This document shows positions 41,864-51,489 of a DNA stretch of 64,000 bases, in pieces. The stretch comes from Methylotuvimicrobium sp018830325 (GTDB lineage Bacteria > Pseudomonadota > Gammaproteobacteria > Methylococcales > Methylomonadaceae), in the NCBI RefSeq assembly GCF_044788715.1, contig NZ_CP173170.1:4836001-4900000 (forward strand). The letters run 5' to 3'. The translations under genes and the position numbers were made by a program. The notes beneath the pieces are model-generated. The model was not told where the DNA came from. It saw only the letters and a list, made by a program, of their open reading frames with translations, and made no database searches. Position 1 is the stretch's first letter. The number at the start of each line of letters is the position of its first letter.

Positions 41864-43605
41864 TTGACCTGCTCCATCTCTAGTACGCGAAGCGCAGCGG
41901 CGATCCGGCCCGGTCGCAAGAGCAGGGGACCGGGCTCGGCAAGACTGCGAGTGTGCGGCGGCAGCTCGCAGCCGGCCCGCAGATACCGAAAAAACTGCGC
42001 GCCGTGGCTTTGTTCGACCACCAACAGGCGATCTATCCCTTCCAAAGCCCTAGCGATTCGTACAGGATCAAGCGGGGCGATCAGCCTTAGCGACACGAGC
42101 CGTACCGCCGATCCATCGGCACGAACCCGCGCAACGGCCTCGCGAGCCGCTTGAGTAGTGGAACCCCAGGTCAGCAACCCAAGAGATCCTCCACCCTCGA
42201 TGTCGGCCCAGTCATCGCCGTAATCGAATTGCTCGAGCTTACGGCGTTGCTTGTCCAACTGTAGGCGATGGTCGGCGGGCATGGCCGAGGGGCGCGCCGA
42301 CGGTTTGTGGCTCAAACCCGTAGCGGTGTATTCGCTGCCCGGCGTGCCGGGAATGCCCATCATCGAGATGCCGTCGCTGGAATCCCCGAAACGTTGGAAG
42401 TCCGCGATGTCCGCCGGCGCCCTGCGCCGCTCGGCGTGCCACTCGCGATCCTTCGGCGGATTAATGGCAATGCGTGACTGCCCCAGAAACTGGTCGCTCA
42501 ACACCACAGCCGGGCATTGCAGCGCCTCGGCCAGGAACACGGCCCACTGGGTGGTCGTCACGCAGTCGCCAATGCCGTTGGGCGCCAACACCAGCCGAGG
42601 CGCGTCGCCGTGCGCGCCATAAACGGCAATGGCGAGATCGGCCTGCTCGGACTTGGTGGGAATGCCAGTAGATGGCCCGCCACGCATGACGTCGACCACA
42701 ACCAGTGGCGTCTCGGTCGCCACCGCAAGACCCAGCGCCTCGACCATCAAGGAAAGGCCCGGGCCCGAGGTGGCTGTCATGGCCGGCACGCCGCCAAACG
42801 AGGCACCAATGCACATGTTGATCGAGGCGAGTTCGTCCTCGGCCTGCACCAGACAGCCGCCTACCTCGGGGAGCCGCCTAGCCAACCATTCCTGAATCTC
42901 AGTGGAGGGCGTGATCGGATAGGCGGCGCAAAACCGCACACCGCCGCGCAGTGCACCCATGCCGACGGCTTCGTTACCGGTCAACAGCCAACGCGGTTGA
43001 GGTTGGGGCGGTGCGAGCCTGCAGGCACATTGGAGCGACTCGGCCTCGGAAATACTCGCCTGCAGTCCATCCTGTATGACATCGAGCAACAGGTTCCCTT
43101 TTCTGGTTAGCCGGCGTTTAATAGTATTCTTTATGAGTTCTAAATCGAGACCGACAAGCACTCCGACCATGCCCACTGCAATGATATTGGCACGCAAGCC
43201 GGAATGTTCGCGCGCAAGTTCGCTAAGCCTTACGCCGTAGCGGCGAGCACCTGAATTCGTCACCCAGGCGGGCGGCTCGCCTGCAGCGGGGTCAGCAATA
43301 ACTACGCTGTCGGCATCCAGCACCAACTCGTCGGAAAAGTGCTCGGTCTTGCCCCAGTCCAGCGCGACTAAGAGATCGATGCGATCATCCTGGCAGCCGA
43401 CAGGCGTCACGCCGAGCCGAAGCACCGCTGCGGCTTCGCCACCACGGATCTGTGGACCGGTGGAACGGGTCATCAAGCCGAAATAACCTGCCTCGGCAGC
43501 AGCATCCAGCAGGATCTGCCCGGCGGTCATCACGCCGGCCCCGCCACTGCCGATCAGAGCCAACGAACAACTGTCTACTGGCGGTTTTTCTTTCGCCTCG
43601 TTCAT
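41860..43605 (-). CDS. korA: 2-oxoacid:ferredoxin oxidoreductase, fused gamma-alpha subunit
   Basis: 581 residues. Residues about 10-190 are the gamma domain (IGSGGAGVMTAGQILLDAA, STGPQIRGGEAAA); about 205-570 are the alpha domain (AYPITPSTEIQEWLARRL, MTATSGPGLSLMVEALGLAVATE, DVMRGGPSTGIPTKSEQADL). The gamma-alpha fusion is common in bacterial Kor enzymes. First gene of a two-gene operon with korB. No ferredoxin gene is adjacent. Codon use is strongly GC-rich (many GCC, GGC, CTG), unlike the 47-50% GC neighbours by eye. Confidence 0.9.
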   Translation of the reverse strand: MNEAKEKPPVDSCSLALIGSGGAGVMTAGQILLDAAAEAGYFGLMTRSTGPQIRGGEAAAVLRLGVTPVGCQDDRIDLLVALDWGKTEHFSDELVLDADSVVIADPAAGEPPAWVTNSGARRYGVRLSELAREHSGLRANIIAVGMVGVLVGLDLELIKNTIKRRLTRKGNLLLDVIQDGLQASISEAESLQCACRLAPPQPQPRWLLTGNEAVGMGALRGGVRFCAAYPITPSTEIQEWLARRLPEVGGCLVQAEDELASINMCIGASFGGVPAMTATSGPGLSLMVEALGLAVATETPLVVVDVMRGGPSTGIPTKSEQADLAIAVYGAHGDAPRLVLAPNGIGDCVTTTQWAVFLAEALQCPAVVLSDQFLGQSRIAINPPKDREWHAERRRAPADIADFQRFGDSSDGISMMGIPGTPGSEYTATGLSHKPSARPSAMPADHRLQLDKQRRKLEQFDYGDDWADIEGGGSLGLLTWGSTTQAAREAVARVRADGSAVRLVSLRLIAPLDPVRIARALEGIDRLLVVEQSHGAQFFRYLRAGCELPPHTRSLAEPGPLLLRPGRIAAALRVLEMEQVK

Positions 43606-43810
43606 CGCCGGCCGGTTCCTTCAGGCTTATTCATTTTTATAATGTTCATGATTCATTCTCTGCACGGCACGGGACTACACGCCCCGCACTTTTACCTGTT
43701 TACTTGCACGGACCGGCGGCGTCGTTGTGTGGAATTACTCATAAGAAATCCAATGCGCCTAATCGCGCATTCCGACCGGATTATGATCTGGGGAGAAAAT
43801 GCCGTCAAGC

Positions 43811-43872
43811 GGGAGAAGAAGGGTAGAAAAAAGGGGGGGGCTGGGTTGAATCACAAAATAATAAACCCGCCT
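43811..43872. repeat. polyA-GGGG island repeat, outlying copy
   Basis: GAAAAAAGGGGGGGCTGGGTTGAATCAC followed by AAAATAATAAACCCGCCTCCCTC forms an imperfect hairpin like the copies at 56351, 57285, 59739, 60941 and 62216. As at 60941, a DUF2283 sequence lies directly to its right on the minus strand, suggesting the two moved together. Confidence 0.6.
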
Positions 43873-43894
43873 CCCTCTATTTCGCAATGACGAC

Positions 43895-44022
43895 TACTGA
43901 ATATCAGCATTTTGACTGGTATGCTGGACATCGATACCGACCGAAGCGCCCTTTACATCAAAATCCAAAACAACACCATCGGTTATTCATCCGAATCGAC
44001 GGAAGGTCGTTCTGCTATACCT
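43895..44022 (-). pseudogene. DUF2283 gene relic
   Basis: Translating the minus strand gives AERPSVDSDE, a frame break with a stop, then DGVVLDFD-KGASVGIDVQHTSQNADIQ in another frame. This matches the intact DUF2283 protein at 61052-61339 (DRPSVDSDE, DGVVLDFDENGALVGIDVQHASQKADIQ). The N-terminal part is not recognisable. It is a frameshifted, truncated paralogue. Confidence 0.7.
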
Positions 44023-44054
44023 TTCGCACATCCAATTTCGGCAGTGCCGGAGGA

Positions 44055-44234
44055 GGCCTCGGGGTGCTCGATAAAGGCTTTGCCAGCATGGAGCTGGCAT
44101 AGAGCCTACATGGATGTATTTACCCAGCACCTAAATGAGCCATGAATTTTATATCATTGCCAAATACCTATGGAATTTAGATGCTGGATTTAGGTGCTGG
44201 GTTTACGGCGTCCTTTAACGAGCACCCCGAGGCC
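44055..44234. repeat. Long-hairpin dispersed repeat, copy 4
   Basis: Outer arms GGCCTCGGGGTGCTCG and CGAGCACCCCGAGGCC are perfectly inverted, extended by TAAAGG/CCTTTA with one extra base. The core reads GAGCCTACATGGATGTATTTA ... CGGCGTCCT, interrupted by a 79-base nested element at the same point as in copy 3. Confidence 0.75.
44123..44201. mobile_element. Nested 79-bp inverted-repeat element (MITE-like), copy 2
   Basis: Terminal repeats CCCAGCACCTAAAT and ATTTAGGTGCTGGG as in the 25 kb copy, with the same internal second copy of the right repeat (one mismatch). Flanked by TTTA on both sides (44119-44122, 44202-44205), while the 25 kb copy has TTCA on both sides. Confidence 0.65.
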
Positions 44235-44453
44235 ATTGACATTTCTCAACAACGAACGTTTTTGAGGGACTACCTAACCGGCCAAAAATCCCCCCTAGTA
44301 CCGTTACCAAACCACACCCACCAACAAAACTCCAGCAATCGCCAAAAACTGCAGCGACATCCGCGCGGCGGTCGTCCATCAGCACGGCTACCCGATTTCT
44401 GACTTGGTCCTGCATGTGAATTTTTCTCGACATGGCCATTCTCCAACTGAGGT

Positions 44454-44970
44454 TTAATAAGCGCGGTAACTGCGCATTTGTCCGACTAAGACACCTTGAA
44501 TCTCAACCTGTTCAGGAAGATAAGTCATGACGGTCATTGCCGTATTGGCCGGGAGCAACAGCACTTTGTCCGGCGATTGCTCAATGTATTTCAAGGTCGC
44601 TTCGGTTTTATCGATCAATGCCACGACAATCTCGCCATTGCGCGGGTAGTCGCGTTGTTCGATCACCACCCAATCGCCGTCGAAAATGCCGATTTCTTTC
44701 ATCGAATCGCCTTGGACCTGCAACACATAAGAGGCTTGTCGCTTTTCAGCCGTTCCGGAACCGGCATATAGTTGACGCTTTCCAGCGCTTCGATCGGTTT
44801 AACGGCGGCAATCCGGTCGCGATCAATGCGGCAATGTGCTTATGCAACGAACCGCGTGAAGCCATACCCAAGGTTTGACAAAGCTCAACCAGTGTTGGCG
44901 GATAGGCGAAGCTTGAATAGTTATCGCGTAAATACTCAAATATTTGTCGCTGTCGGCGGGTCGGATTAAC
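44454..44970 (-). pseudogene. lexA: lexA-like repressor, frameshifted and without start
   Basis: The minus strand from about 44970 encodes the LexA winged helix (NPTRRQRQIFEYLRDNY, YPPTLVELCQTLGMASRGSLHKHI) with no start codon. At least two frame changes follow (KPIEALESVNYMPVPERLKSDK in one frame, ASYVLQVQGDSMKEIGIFDGDWVVIE in another). The C-terminal S24 peptidase domain continues intact from about 44726 to 44454, with the Ser in QGDSMKEIGI and a Lys in EATLKYIEQ. The catalytic half could still be expressed from an internal start but would lack DNA binding. It probably is an accessory SOS regulator copy, not the only lexA. Confidence 0.8.
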
Positions 44971-45738
44971 TATTTTGTTCTACTTTAGTAAGCGTCCAAA
45001 AACTATCTCCCGATTTTGCTGGGAAATTCAGGCAAAATTTCAGGAAGTAAATGATGGACACTTACTTAGGGTAACCCAATACCGTTTATTTGGCATACCA
45101 ACAAATATTCTCTCGCCCTTGTAGCCGCTACATAATTCGCAAACCTGTCATTAACTTCGTTTTATTCATCTATAAAAAGTAAAGCCACGGCTTTGAACTC
45201 GTTTGAGCTCGCCAGCGCTGGCTTGACCAGTGAAGCTCTTCATGCGTTTTGCCGCGAACGGCGCTTATTTAGCCATTACCTGGACACTTGGAAATAGGAC
45301 TTTATTCAACAGCGGGAAACGGCCGAGTCAAGTCCGGAAACTATTAACAGCGAGCTGATATCTGGTTCATTTAAACCAACTGCCAGCTAAAGAATTGGTT
45401 CATTTCGTACGCTATCTAACCAAAAACTCTTTTTGCAAATGTATTTCGCTGGCGTTTACCAATACTAGTTGGAATCCATTTGCTATGTCGCCGAAAAAAT
45501 ATCAGCGTCGTATATCTTTTTTAAACAGAAAACGCCTCCTAAAAATTTAACCTTTTCATATAAAAACAAATATATAGAGTAATTTCTTCAAAAAATGGCA
45601 TTCAGTTATTGGGTGTTTCGTAAGCCTCTCAAATAAAAATAGGCATGCTTCATGCCTAATATATCAGCGATAGATAGGTTTTGCTTCTAGAGCTTGGCCT
45701 ATCCACTTTTTTGCGTACATCCGATGATCCAGAGCACT
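44971..45738. other. Decayed region upstream of the RND operon
   Basis: About 770 bases, AT-rich in the right half, without an intact gene. Around 45190-45300 the plus strand reads like a worn transposase OrfA (GLTSEALHAFCRERRLFSHYLDTWK, then a stop), which I mention with low confidence. The promoter of the efflux operon should lie in 45500-45720; no regulator gene is present. Confidence 0.4.
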
Positions 45739-46836
45739 ATGCAAACAAATATAAAAGTACCTGTAGTTTTTAGCTTGATTACTTGTCTATTGATGGTTGC
45801 TTGCAATCAAACAGAACCTGAAAAACATGAACAGCCGCCTACTTTAGAGGCAACCAGACCTCTGCGGGAAGACACGTCGGTGACCAAAGAATATGTCTGT
45901 CAGATTCGTGCGATCAGACATATCGAGGTCCGAGCGCTGGAAAAGGGTTATTTACAAAATATTTTTGTCGATGAAGGGCAATGGGTGCGCAAGGGCGAGC
46001 GAATGTTCAAAATCATGCCCAATATCTATCAGGCAGAGCTGTTGAAAGCACAAGCCGAAGCCAACAACATGAATATCGAATACCTGAATACTAAAGGATT
46101 AGCCGATCAGGGTATCGTATCGTCTAACGAATTGGCTTTGGCAAAAGCCAAATTGGATAAGGCGAACGCCGAAGTGAAGCTGGCGGAAATCCACTTGAGT
46201 TTCACCGATATTAATGCGCCTTTCGACGGCCTGATGGACCATTTGAATGTCCGAAACGGCAGTTTGTTGGACGAAGGTTCTTTGTTGACCACCCTGTCCG
46301 ACACCAGCAAGTTGTGGGTGTATTTCAACGTTCCAGAAGCCGAATATCTGGACTACAAACTGCATCAGTCGGAGGACGAGCGCATTAAGCATGTGCAGAT
46401 CAGAATGGCCAACGGGCAGATTTTCAATCAGGCTGGAGTTATCGAAACCATCGAGGCTGATTTTGATAATTCTGTTGGCAATATCGAATTCCGCGCCACT
46501 TTTCCCAATCCCGACCGACTGCTCAGGCACGGCGAGACGGGCACGATTCTAATGGAAAAACCCTATAAGAACGCCCTGCTGATTCCGCAAAAGGCGGTGT
46601 TCGAAATCATGGACAAAAACTATGTCTACGTCATTAATAAAGACGGCAAATTGGAACAACGGCTGATCGAGATCGAAGCCAATATCCCGCATCTGTTCAT
46701 CATCAAAGAAGGCTTGCGAAGCGATGACAAAATACTGCTCGAAGGCTTGCGCAAAGTGCATGCTGGTGAAGAGGTGAAGACCGATTTGAAGCCGCCCGAA
46801 AAGGTTCGCTCAGAACTGGATTTGTATACCGAGTAA
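45739..46836 (+). CDS. RND efflux periplasmic adaptor (membrane fusion protein)
   Basis: 365 residues from the ATG at 45739 (MQTNIKVPVV), which gives a proper lipoprotein signal with lipobox LLMVAC; an earlier in-frame ATG at 45724 is possible. Adaptor features in order: RHIEVRALEKGYLQNIFVDEGQWVRKGERMFKI (lipoyl half), a coiled hairpin with NMNIEYLNTKGLADQGIVS, AEIHLSFTDINAPFDGLMDHLNVRNGSLLDEG (second lipoyl half), and the beta-barrel with VYFNVPEAEYLDY. It bridges pump and outer-membrane channel. First of three genes. Confidence 0.92.
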   Translation: MQTNIKVPVVFSLITCLLMVACNQTEPEKHEQPPTLEATRPLREDTSVTKEYVCQIRAIRHIEVRALEKGYLQNIFVDEGQWVRKGERMFKIMPNIYQAELLKAQAEANNMNIEYLNTKGLADQGIVSSNELALAKAKLDKANAEVKLAEIHLSFTDINAPFDGLMDHLNVRNGSLLDEGSLLTTLSDTSKLWVYFNVPEAEYLDYKLHQSEDERIKHVQIRMANGQIFNQAGVIETIEADFDNSVGNIEFRATFPNPDRLLRHGETGTILMEKPYKNALLIPQKAVFEIMDKNYVYVINKDGKLEQRLIEIEANIPHLFIIKEGLRSDDKILLEGLRKVHAGEEVKTDLKPPEKVRSELDLYTE

Positions 46837-46857
46837 CCTTTTAACTGGTGGTTGATT

Positions 46858-49800
46858 ATGTTTAATATCTTTATCAAAAGACCCGTGATGGCGATCGTGT
46901 TGTCACTGGTATTCCTATTCATGGGCGTATTGGCTATCCGAACCTTACCTATCTCCCAATTTCCGGATATTGCACCTCCTCGCGTAGTCATTTCCCTGGC
47001 TTACCCGGGTTCCAGTGCGGATGTGTTGGTGCAATCTTCCCTGATTACCATAGAGCGGGCCATCAACGGAGTACCCGGTATGAACTACATCGTCTCCGAT
47101 GCAACCAGTGCTGGCGAAGCGGTAATTCAAGTGATTTTCGATCTCGGTGTCGATCCAAATACTGCGATGGTGAACGTTAAAACTCGCCTCGATCAAGTGA
47201 TGAGTCGGTTACCAAAGCTGGTGCAATTAGAAGGGGTCGTCGTCGAGCGCATACAGCCCAGCATGTTGATGTATGTCAACCTGTACAGTAAGGATAAAAA
47301 CGCCGATCAGAAGTTTTTATTTAACTATGCCAATGTTTCGGTTATCCCTGAAATTCAGCGCGTCTATGGCATTGCTCAAGCAAAAATTTTAGGTAGTCGC
47401 CAATATGCCATGCGAATTTGGCTGAATCCAGATCGGATGCGGGCCTATAGTGTCTCGGTAAACGAAGTGATGGAGGCTATTGGCAGCCAAAGCATTATCG
47501 GCCGGCCTGGCCGGTTGGGGCAAAGTACCGGGATTGCCGCCCAATCCAAGGAATATGTGCTGATTTATAAGGGGCGCTACAACAAGCCGGAAGAATATGA
47601 AGACATTATTATCCGGGCTAACTCGGAAGGCGAGATTCTTCATCTAAAAGACATTGCCAAAGTCGATCTTAGTAGCGAGTTTTATGATATCTACTCCGAT
47701 AAAGACGGCTATCCTTCCGCTTCCATCGTGCTCAAGCAAAATTACGGCAGTAATGCCAGTAAGGTTATCGAGGACGTCAAAGAAAAACTACAGGAGTTGA
47801 AAAAGGATTTTCCGGAAGGGATGGATTACGAAATCAACTACGATGTTTCGCGTTTTGTGGATGCCTCCATCGAAAAGGTCCTGCATACCCTAGCGGAAGC
47901 GTTCGTATTGGTTTCCTTAGTAGTTTTTATATTTTTAGGTGATTGGCGCTCTACCTTGATTCCGATATTAGCGGTACCGGTGTCATTAATCGGTGCCTTC
48001 GCTGTCATGTCGGCATTCGGCCTGTCCATTAACCTGATTACCCTGTTTGCCTTGGTGCTGGCCATCGGTATCGTGGTTGACGATGCGATTGTAGTGGTCG
48101 AAGCGGTGCACGCCAAAATGGAAGCCGAACATGTCACGCCCTATGTGGCGGCGCGCCAGGTATTGGGGGAAATCGGCGGTGCCATCGTGGCGATCACTTT
48201 GGTGATGGTGTCGGTGTTCGTCCCGATTGCCTTCATGTCGGGGCCGGTAGGGGTATTTTACCGACAATTCGCCATCGCCATGGCTTCGTCCATCGTCATC
48301 TCGGCGGTGGTCGCCTTGTCTTTATCCCCCGTTCTGTGCGCGATGATCCTGAAAAACACGCATGGACAACCGAAACGCAGAACCCCGATCAGTCTGTTCA
48401 TCAATGCCTTCAACACAGTATTCGAAAAAGTGACCGGCCGCTATATTCAGCTTTTGAATGTGGTGGTCATGCGGCACCTGCTGACGATTTTGATTCTGGC
48501 CGGGTTTTCCTTCGGCATTTACTCCGTCAGCCTGACGTTGCCGTCGGGTTTCATTCCGGGCGAAGACCAGGGCATGATTTACGCCATCATTCAGACGCCG
48601 CCCGGCTCAACCATTGAAGTCACCAACAAAGTGGCGCGGCAGTTGGAAGAAGTGGCCAGACAAATCGACGGCGTGCAGTCAGTGTCTTCCTTGGCCGGCT
48701 ACGAAGTACTGACCGAAGGACGTGGTTCCAACGCCGGAACTTGTATCATCAACTTGAAAGATTGGTCTCAGCGCAAACATTCCGTCGAGGACGTCATTCA
48801 CGAACTGGAGGAGAAAACGCATGATTTCGGTGCGGTGATCGAGTTCTTCCAGCCACCCGCGGTGCCGGGTTACGGCGCGGCTTCCGGTCTGGCGTTTCGT
48901 TTGCTCGACAAGACCTTGGACACCGATTACCACGAGTTCGACAAACTTAACCAGAAATTTATGGCTGCCTTGCGTAAGCGTAAAGAGCTGACCGGATTGT
49001 TCACCTTTTATGCAGCCAACTATCCCCAATACGAACTGATCGTCGACAACAAACTGGCCATGCAAAAAGGCGTTTCCATCGACAAAGCCCTGGAAAATCT
49101 GGATATCATGATCGGCAGTACTTACGAGCAGGGCTTTATTCGTTTCAACAACTTTTTCAAGGTTTACGCCCAGGCCCTGCCCGAATTCCGCCGTTTCCCT
49201 TCGGACGTGCTGAATTACTACGTGAAAAACGATAAAGGGGAAATGGTGCCCTACTCCGCCTTCATGACCATGGAAAAACGCCAAGGTCCCAACGAAATAA
49301 CCCGTTACAACCTATACAACTCGGCAGCTATTCGCGCCGAACCGGCGGCCGGTTATACCACAGGCGCTGCCATCAAGGCGGTGCAGGAAGTCGCTGCCGA
49401 AATGTTGCCGCAAGGCTTCGATATAGCCTGGGAAGGCCTGTCGTTTGATGAAGCGCGCCGCGGTACCGAAGCGATCGAAATCTTCGTGGTGGTTATCGTG
49501 TTCGTCTATTTGGTGCTGGCGGCCCAGTACGAAAGTTTTATGTTGCCGTTGATTGTTTTATTTTCGTTGCCTCCCGGCATTTTCGGCGCCTTCTTTTTAC
49601 TGAAAACATTAGGCCTTGCCAACGATGTCTATTCACAACTCGGTTTGGTGATGTTGATTGGTTTGCTTGGTAAAAACGCGGTGTTGATTGTGGAATTTGC
49701 CGTGCAAAAGCAGGCTCAGGGCATGTCGGTCAAGGATGCTGCCATCGAAGGCGCCAAAGCCCGTTTCCGGCCGATCTTGATGACCTCGTTTGCTTTTATC

Positions 49801-50040
49801 GCCGGCTTGATACCGCTGGCGATCGCGACCGGGGCTGGCGCGGTCGGTAATCGAACCATAGGCACCTCATCTCTGGGCGGAATGCTGTTCGGCACCGTGT
49901 TCGGCGTCGTGCTGATTCCCGGACTTTATTACATTTTCGCCAAGTTGATTGAAGGAAAGTCCTTGATAAAAAAAGAAGACATCGATCCATTAACGGAAAC
50001 CATTCACTTCGCTTCGGGGGATGAAAATGACTACGACTAA
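46858..50040 (+). CDS. RND-family efflux pump inner-membrane permease (HAE1 type)
   Basis: 1060 residues from ATG 46858 (MFNIFIKRPVMAIVLSLVFLFMG). Twelve helices with two large periplasmic loops, as in AcrB/MexB. The proton-relay Asp pair is seen in LALVLAIGIVVDDAIVVVEAV (helix 4), and the second-half signature LIGLLGKNAVLIVEFA carries the matching Lys. Twin motif GEDQGMIYAIIQTPPGST lies at the second periplasmic loop. It exports hydrophobic compounds using the proton gradient. The stop overlaps the next start by 20 bases. Substrate unknown. Confidence 0.94.
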   Translation: MFNIFIKRPVMAIVLSLVFLFMGVLAIRTLPISQFPDIAPPRVVISLAYPGSSADVLVQSSLITIERAINGVPGMNYIVSDATSAGEAVIQVIFDLGVDPNTAMVNVKTRLDQVMSRLPKLVQLEGVVVERIQPSMLMYVNLYSKDKNADQKFLFNYANVSVIPEIQRVYGIAQAKILGSRQYAMRIWLNPDRMRAYSVSVNEVMEAIGSQSIIGRPGRLGQSTGIAAQSKEYVLIYKGRYNKPEEYEDIIIRANSEGEILHLKDIAKVDLSSEFYDIYSDKDGYPSASIVLKQNYGSNASKVIEDVKEKLQELKKDFPEGMDYEINYDVSRFVDASIEKVLHTLAEAFVLVSLVVFIFLGDWRSTLIPILAVPVSLIGAFAVMSAFGLSINLITLFALVLAIGIVVDDAIVVVEAVHAKMEAEHVTPYVAARQVLGEIGGAIVAITLVMVSVFVPIAFMSGPVGVFYRQFAIAMASSIVISAVVALSLSPVLCAMILKNTHGQPKRRTPISLFINAFNTVFEKVTGRYIQLLNVVVMRHLLTILILAGFSFGIYSVSLTLPSGFIPGEDQGMIYAIIQTPPGSTIEVTNKVARQLEEVARQIDGVQSVSSLAGYEVLTEGRGSNAGTCIINLKDWSQRKHSVEDVIHELEEKTHDFGAVIEFFQPPAVPGYGAASGLAFRLLDKTLDTDYHEFDKLNQKFMAALRKRKELTGLFTFYAANYPQYELIVDNKLAMQKGVSIDKALENLDIMIGSTYEQGFIRFNNFFKVYAQALPEFRRFPSDVLNYYVKNDKGEMVPYSAFMTMEKRQGPNEITRYNLYNSAAIRAEPAAGYTTGAAIKAVQEVAAEMLPQGFDIAWEGLSFDEARRGTEAIEIFVVVIVFVYLVLAAQYESFMLPLIVLFSLPPGIFGAFFLLKTLGLANDVYSQLGLVMLIGLLGKNAVLIVEFAVQKQAQGMSVKDAAIEGAKARFRPILMTSFAFIAGLIPLAIATGAGAVGNRTIGTSSLGGMLFGTVFGVVLIPGLYYIFAKLIEGKSLIKKEDIDPLTETIHFASGDENDYD

Positions 50041-51463
50041 AGCAGTTCGCCTTATTGCGTTGGCCGCGGTGGGATTGACAATGCAGGCCTGTGGTATTCC
50101 GGACATGATGACCAAAAAGGCTGACACCCAACTGCCGGAACAGTTTAAGCAAACGCCGGCAGAGCAAAATTCAAGCGCCTCGGTAAAATGGAACGAGTTT
50201 TTCGACGACCCGAATCTGTTGAGTTTGATCGATACCGCCATCGCCAATAACAAGGAAATCAATATTGCATTGCAGCGTATCAGCATGGCGCAAAATGAAA
50301 TCCAGGCTCGTAAGGGGGCGTATATGCCGTTTGTTAGCATCGGCGCGGCTGCCGGAGGCGATAAAACCGGCAAATACACCCGGAATGGTGCGGTAGAAGA
50401 AGGCTTACCGCTCGCCAATGGCCAAGCATTCCCGGCGTTCCTCGGCGATTATCAATTCGGTTTGTTTTCGACCTGGGAAATCGATATCTGGAAAAAGCTC
50501 AGGAATGCTAAACAGGTGGCCGTGCTGGAATACATGGCCTCGCAGGAAGGCCGGAATTTCCTGCTGACCAATCTGGTCGCGGAAGTGGCGCATTCGTACT
50601 ATGAGCTGATTGCGCTGGATAACCAATTGGAAAATCTGGCGCAAAACATCGCTATTCAGAAAAACGGTCTGAAAATTGTCGAGCAGCTGCGGATATTTGC
50701 CAGAACGAACTCGCTGGCGGTCAAGCGTTATCAAGCCGAGGTAGCAAAAAACCAGGCCAGACGCTATGAAATCGAGCAGCAGATTACTGTGGTCGAGAAC
50801 CGTATCAACACGCTGCTCGGACGCACGCCGCAGCCTATCCAGCGAAGCTCAAAGGTTTTCATGGACATTAAACCCAAAATACTCTCGGCGGGCATTCCGT
50901 CACAATTGCTGCAAAATCGACCCGACATTCGCAAAGCCGAGTACGAATTATCCGCGGCTGAGTTGAACATAGAAGTGGCCAGGGCTAATTTTTATCCCTC
51001 CTTCGGTATCAAAGCCGGCATAGGCTTCGAAGCGTTCGCGCTCAAATACCTGATCAATACGCCCGAATCGTTAGCCGCGATGGTTGCCGGCGAATTGGTG
51101 GCGCCGCTGGTCAACAAAAACGCTATTACTGCGGAATACAAAAACGCCAACGCCAAACAGATTCAGGCAGCCTATGAGTATGAGCAAAGTATTATCAATG
51201 CCTATGCTGAAGTCGCCAATCAATTATCCAATATCGACAAGCTGAACAAAAACTACCAATTGAAACAACAGCAGGTTAATTCGTTGGTGCAGTCGACCGG
51301 TATCGCCAACCAGTTATTCAAATCGGCACGCGCCGACTATCTGGAAGTTTTGTTAACGCAACGGGATGCCCTGGAAGCAAAAAAAGAACTGATTGAAACC
51401 AAACAAAAGCAGTTCAGTGCAATGGTCGATTTGTATAAAGCGCTTGGCGGTGGTTGGCAGTAG
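50021..51463 (+). CDS. RND outer-membrane factor (NodT/OprM-type lipoprotein)
   Basis: 480 residues. Lipobox MQAC after a short signal (RLIALAAVGLTMQAC) marks an outer-membrane lipoprotein. Two OEP repeats of alpha-hairpins follow (LLSLIDTAIANNKEINIALQRISMAQNEIQARKGAYMP; LLQNRPDIRKAEYELSAAELNIEVARANFYPS), as in the TolC superfamily. It forms the exit duct for the pump. Third gene of the operon. Ten bases before its stop begins the relic of iscS. Confidence 0.92.
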   Translation: MKMTTTKAVRLIALAAVGLTMQACGIPDMMTKKADTQLPEQFKQTPAEQNSSASVKWNEFFDDPNLLSLIDTAIANNKEINIALQRISMAQNEIQARKGAYMPFVSIGAAAGGDKTGKYTRNGAVEEGLPLANGQAFPAFLGDYQFGLFSTWEIDIWKKLRNAKQVAVLEYMASQEGRNFLLTNLVAEVAHSYYELIALDNQLENLAQNIAIQKNGLKIVEQLRIFARTNSLAVKRYQAEVAKNQARRYEIEQQITVVENRINTLLGRTPQPIQRSSKVFMDIKPKILSAGIPSQLLQNRPDIRKAEYELSAAELNIEVARANFYPSFGIKAGIGFEAFALKYLINTPESLAAMVAGELVAPLVNKNAITAEYKNANAKQIQAAYEYEQSIINAYAEVANQLSNIDKLNKNYQLKQQQVNSLVQSTGIANQLFKSARADYLEVLLTQRDALEAKKELIETKQKQFSAMVDLYKALGGGWQ

Positions 51464-51489
51464 ATCAGGATTTACTTGTAAATAATTAC

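Larger units (their letters stand above)
43606..44453. other. Repeat- and relic-bearing intergenic region
   Basis: About 850 bases with no intact gene. From left: the kor promoter region; a copy of the polyA-GGGG repeat at 43811-43872; a DUF2283 gene relic on the minus strand (43895-44022); long-hairpin repeat copy 4 (44055-44234); and 200 bases before the lexA relic in which nothing is recognised. Confidence 0.6.

Noticed and set aside
42517..43110. Long plus-strand open frames opposite korA
   Set aside because: They are antisense shadows caused by high GC; korA on the minus strand has full domain support.
44181..44402. 73-codon frame after hairpin copy 4
   Set aside because: It starts inside the nested repeat element and has no protein-like features.
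45190..45310. Possible worn transposase OrfA (AFCRERRLFSHYLDTWK)
   Set aside because: Only about 30 residues resemble a transposase before a stop; no ends or second frame. Too weak to call as a feature.
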